The notes below the pieces were generated by a model that was not told the DNA's origin, ran no database searches, and saw only the letters and a program-made list of their open reading frames with translations. DNA of 36,178 bases. Source: Seison nebaliae. Lineage: Eukaryota; Rotifera; Pararotatoria; Seisonacea; Seisonidae. The translations under genes and the position numbers were made by a program. The stretch spans positions 1 to 36,178 of the forward strand of contig JALJEE010000702.1 of assembly GCA_023231475.1 (NCBI GenBank), given 5' to 3'. How positions within the stretch are numbered: position 1 is the first letter of the stretch; each line of letters begins with the position of its first letter. Below, piece after piece: positions 31,023-36,178 of this stretch.

Positions 31023-33665
31023 CAATCAAAACAATGGAACGACCAAAATATCGTCTCGTATTATCCGTCGATATTGACACTTTCAATCTATCCGTCTGAC
31101 TTTCTCTTTCACAATCTATCTGTCTCTTTTCAAGTCGAATAAAGATTAGCTTCACTGAAGATGTTACATATAAATTATCGCTACGTAATGATATTTGTAG
31201 GAATAGTATTGATGTTCATATGTGTTTGCAAACGAAATGGAAACGTTCTGATATTCGTTAAAGAAAATACAAAAATGGTTTGTTCATTTTTAAAAGATCA
31301 ATAAATTATTTTTGGTAGTTCATTGAAAATTTTAATTGGAAAGAAGAAAAAAATTCATTATTTCTTTTCTCTTCCTTTATCCTTTATACATCAACAACAC
31401 GAACGATATAAGAAAGATGATCACTTATACATCGAACGTCAATCATCACCCTCATCATCATCATTTATATCGTTGTATCCAACAAATTATGGTGCGTAGG
31501 GAAATCGAAAAATAATTTCTCTTAATAATAATTCCTTTCCAATGGGATTATGAATGACACAACTTACACACACACATATTTACCCATACATACACATACA
31601 TACACATTCATACACACACATACACGCACATTAACACATGAATGCACATTGGTCGTATAGAGAGAGGGAGATGGAGACTGGAAGAGAGAAATATTATATA
31701 TTTCCTTTTCTAAAGAAATACAAAGAATTATATATTTATATATAATTCTTTCTATATATATATCATTCATATCATATATGCCATACATTATGATTACATA
31801 TCATATATGGAATACTTGTAATAAATTTCGGATTATGTAAAATCGAATCATATCACTTCAAATTTCTTTATTTACATTATATTTCCCTCAATTTTATTTT
31901 AACAAAAGAAATTATAAAGATAAATAAATAGATATATTTATTCTTTACCCACTTTCTTCAACTGTACTTTCATGCATTAAATGTCAATTCTTTTTTAAAT
32001 GGCAAAAGTGAAAAGATTATTATTTGTTTTTTTTTTCTTCCCAAAATCAATTCCACCTTATAGCGATGTATTTATGTTCCCTAAATAAATAACTTGAAAC
32101 TAAATAATAATTGTATTGATGTGAAATGGAGATTAAGAAAACAGGAATAAATTAAATGAATTTCCTCTTGAATGAAAATTAATGGAAATTAACTATTCTA
32201 TTTAAGCATTTTCCAGTTGGGAGGAGTGCATGCACTTGGATGTAGTGTAAAAGTCAGATCTTGTTCACATAATTAACGGATGTTGAATAAGAAATAGCAT
32301 TTTTTTAAGAAGAGTTATCTTATCAAATATAATTCACTTTCTCTTTTGGAATTGAGAACGGGAAAAAAAATAAAAGTCGTGTTGGCACCATCTCAACATT
32401 GTGTCAATATTTCTCTTTGGTAATTATCTTTCAATTCAGTTATATAGCAATTTTCCGTCGATTTCCATTACAATAACGTATCGAACAATAATGAGTTTGA
32501 TTCAGCCAATTTGAAGATTCAACTCAATAAAATATGTACAGAGCCGGACATTCTATTTATCTATGAAGTGGCAAATGTTTATGAATAACATCCGTTAAAT
32601 TCCTAATCATTTCCAAACATGTTGATCGTCCATGTCTCCACTTTGTTACAATTTGTTTCAAATTACAATTTTAATAGTTTATTATCAAGGTCATTCTCGT
32701 ATGATAATTTCTCCTAATTGTCCAATTAACAAATGTGTCATTAATATTAATCAACTGATCAAATTAGTTATATGTCCAATTAAGAAAGATTTTCTAACAA
32801 TGCCAAACTGTTGAAAAAACTGAGGAACTAACTAATAAACATATGTCCATCCTACTAACTTGTTAATGAAAAGATAAATAGTTAAATAAATAAGTAAATT
32901 TTGAATGTCAATTTCCTGCCACATCTCTGGCACTGTACAAATGGATAAACTAACAAATTTCACAGATATCTATGTAGAAGCATGCCAAGGATTACGTGTT
33001 CGTATGTGAATGATTCATCGATTTCTTTCACATGAGAAGCTTAAAATTTAAAACGTGAAAAATTACAGAGATGGAAATTTATTGAGAATAAGACCAATCA
33101 AAGAATTTTACGTTAGAATAGTGTTGTTGTTGTTAAATATTCGAAAAGGATTTGATGTCATTTTCTTTTGTACTTTCAACTGAAACTTCAAGATTTACAT
33201 ATGTTCTTGTTGATAGATTTATTTGCATTTTCTTATGTCGCCTTTTGTTGTCAAACTGAATATTTATATGTTCTGTCCTTATTCAATTGTCTCTTCAATA
33301 TTTTGGATATATATTTGTCCTGTTGAATCATAAGGATTAAAGTATATGTTGGGCGTATTATCCAGTTATAATCTCCACATTTCGATTACTTTTCCTCTTT
33401 TCACATTTTACTCTTCCAGTACTTACTTGTTTGGCTCTTGTCGAATTGAAAATATAGAGGACATTAATTTTCAATTAATTATAAAACTATTTTCGACACG
33501 TTTCATTCAAATACGTTTACAAAATTTTTGTTTAATTTTCTCTTCCATATAGACAAATTTTAAGATAACGGAGGAGAATCTTCAGTCACATACAAATACT
33601 TCGAATAACAATCGCGTAGCAATGGCTCACGAATAGTTTAATTTTTTAATTTCTTTTAAATCATC
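31023..33665. other. 2.6-kb divergent spacer between fatty acyl-CoA reductase and Rab1
   Basis: It contains both promoters. CA/TACA simple sequence lies at 31565-31650 and TA runs at about 31730-31765. Open frames at 32632-32814 and 33346-33552 have no family match. No other gene is seen. Confidence 0.5.
31565..31650. repeat. Compound CA/TACA microsatellite
   Basis: CA, TACA and CATA units with interruptions, continuing into an AT-rich block. Confidence 0.85.
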
Positions 33666-34530
<865 letters not shown>

Positions 34531-35390
34531 AATTAGAAGAGATTATTATTATTTCACTAGAAATTAAAAGTGAATTTTATAATCCTTTCCTAAATTATTC
34601 TTTCGAAACTCGCAACAATATAATCAATGAAACCGAGTTAAAGAAAATGATAGATTACGTGATTGTGAACAAACAATTAATAATGTTTATAAATTAATTT
34701 ATGAAAAATTTAAATCTTCCTCATCATATCATAACATAATAATTCTTCATTTTTATTGGTTTCTTGGTTTTATGCCGCTCATTTTTTTCAGATCTTTTCT
34801 CAACTATTAGTCGATCCATTATTCGTTGCGTTTAAATTCATTTTTGGAATATTGAAAATTCCACAATATTTCCATGCCAATATGTTGTCATCAAAATAAT
34901 TTAACATAGTATATGTACGTTGTCCATCTATTACATGTCTATCGTCAGTAGAATGTTTAAGTGGAGTCCACAATGAAATCGTCCGATAAGATTTAACTCG
35001 ATTTTACAATTAATTTTATCTGTTAAATTTTTTTTGAATTCAAATTCTGATTTTTTTTCCTTAAACATGATTTTTCAATTACACAACTGCGAGATGATGA
35101 ATTATATATCTAAAAATGTTTTTTATTAGGGTTTATAAGTATAATTATTTGAAAGAGTTACCAACTTCATGACAACTTAAATGGGGATAATGCAAATTTA
35201 CAGATATCAAAGAAAGCGTGATTTTGATTGATGCATAAAATTGATGTGATTTCAACGATGGTCCGTTTTGCCCATATCAATAATTCTCATCTTTTTTTAG
35301 AGGGTTCTCTTTAGTAATCGTTACTTCGTTTATCAGCCATTATATTTAATTTTTATTTTCTTAAAGAAATCATCTTTTTTTTTTTTTAAA
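34531..35390. other. AT-rich 3' flank of Rab1
   Basis: No gene, RNA or repeat family was recognised. It has several T-rich runs. Confidence 0.45.
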
Positions 35391-35714
35391 TTATAAAATA
35401 AATAACCCTCGGGGTAAATTAAAAAGAAAATGAGATAGATCACTGTTCAAATTGTCAGTGATAAGTTTTCTTCCAATGACGATTTCATCTCGTAAATATT
35501 CCGGAATATGAGAAGTAATGTCGAAGTTAGAAGAAATGTAAAGAGCTTCATCGAAAGATTCAGGAACACCAATCGAATAATAAGAACAAAAGAAGATAAC
35601 CGGATTGAAAAAATGTTTACACTGGAGAAAAGATGGAAATGATAAATCAGATTCCTCGATAGACTGAATTTTTTTCAAACATCTTTGAACAATGAGAAGA
35701 CTAAAGAGTTTCAA
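35391..35714 (-). CDS. Unassigned open frame, possible exon
   Basis: A 107-codon frame ends at TAA 35391-35393. It has no ATG at its start (first codon TTG) and stays open a further 16 or so codons upstream. Residue use looks protein-like (for example YYSIGVPESFDEALYISS), and such a length is uncommon by chance in DNA this AT-rich. No family was recognised. It overlaps the left end of the LINE frame on the other strand by about 70 nt, so it may instead be antisense to an element. It might be the last exon of a minus-strand gene. Confidence 0.25.
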   Translation of the reverse strand: MKLFSLLIVQRCLKKIQSIEESDLSFPSFLQCKHFFNPVIFFCSYYSIGVPESFDEALYISSNFDITSHIPEYLRDEIVIGRKLITDNLNSDLSHFLFNLPRGLFIL

Positions 35715-36178
35715 TCCACAGATATTTTTGATAATAAGATTGATATATTTACAAAACTTTGCTCTGCTAATATATTTTCAAGAAAAATTAGGTCCATCCG
35801 ATATTGTGAGAAATTTAAAGCCACCGAAGCTCGTCAATTTTTTCTTTACATTTTTCCTTTTCTTCTAGAACATCATATAGATCCTCTTTTTTTCCGACAT
35901 ACAATGCTCTTGATCAAAGCTATTAGAATTTTAAGTAATTTTTTAGATATGATTCCATGTAAGTCTCACGGCTTCTACAACTGGTGCACTAGTATTATCA
36001 TTGGGTTAACGGACTCGGAGTTGAACCTGATCCTCTTCTTCATAAACAGTGCTTTTATGGGAGAAGTGAACTACGGCAATTTTCGTACATTCTTAGTCGT
36101 TCCGATTATAAAAAGTTCTTCTTCAAATCCAAATTTTCCAGAATCATACCGTCCTATCTGTGTGTCTAGCTGTCTAGT
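35646..36178 (+). mobile_element. LINE (non-LTR retrotransposon), start of reverse-transcriptase domain, cut by window edge
   Basis: A plus-strand frame without stop runs from 35646 to the window end (177 codons, no start or stop needed). Its last 75 residues fit the beginning of a LINE RT domain: DMIPCKSHGFYNWC, then LILFFINSAFMGE, then FRTFLVVPIIKSSS, then PNFPESYRPICVSSCLV. The usual pattern is P..S.G.D......L......G..P..W....I.PI.K.....YRPI...S. The upstream part would be the linker after the endonuclease and is poorly conserved. As far as seen the RT part is uninterrupted, so the copy may be fairly young. The active-site YADD lies beyond the edge. Confidence 0.7.

Overview
The window is an AT-rich piece of an invertebrate animal nuclear genome. 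Seven multi-exon genes could be rebuilt by joining open frames at GT/AG sites and comparing them with remembered family sequences. An eighth, probably single-exon gene is more tentative. A Src-family tyrosine kinase points to a metazoan or close relative. Introns are very short: 35 of the 36 modelled introns are 42-75 nt, and one is 100 nt. Two genes, DRC10 and TBATA, belong to ciliary or sperm-associated families, so motile cilia or flagella are likely. Low-complexity Asn/Gln/Glu tracts resemble those of compact arthropod genomes, but I cannot name the species.

Layout, left to right. 1-3359 is repeat-rich: a GGTTAAC tandem array, a hairpin-forming inverted repeat, a tRNA-Phe(GAA) gene and a LINE 3'-end relic. 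3360-5228 (-) is a divergent USP-like deubiquitinase, head to head with DRC10/IQCD (5562-7227, +); a near-perfect RFX X-box lies between them. Then three minus-strand genes follow in tandem: a Src-family kinase with a very long N-terminus (8036-10626), TBATA (12011-13600) and a DDX3/Belle-like RNA helicase (16471-18766). PP4R3/SMEK (22159-27097, +) is divergent to DDX3 and convergent with a fatty acyl-CoA reductase (28799-31022, -). Rab1 (33666-34530, +) comes next, and the reverse-transcriptase start of a LINE runs off the right edge (35646-36178).

The genes do not form one pathway; most are housekeeping or signalling genes (translation/RNA, PP4 phosphatase targeting, ER-Golgi traffic, lipid reduction, tyrosine kinase). 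DRC10 with its X-box, and perhaps TBATA, form a ciliary theme.

The most unusual signal is at the splice donors. In 31 of 36 modelled introns the donor begins GTT rather than GTA/GTG, with little +5 G and little exonic -1 G. All five Rab1 introns, whose junctions are fixed by protein homology, show it. This suggests lineage-specific relaxation or change of 5' splice-site recognition.
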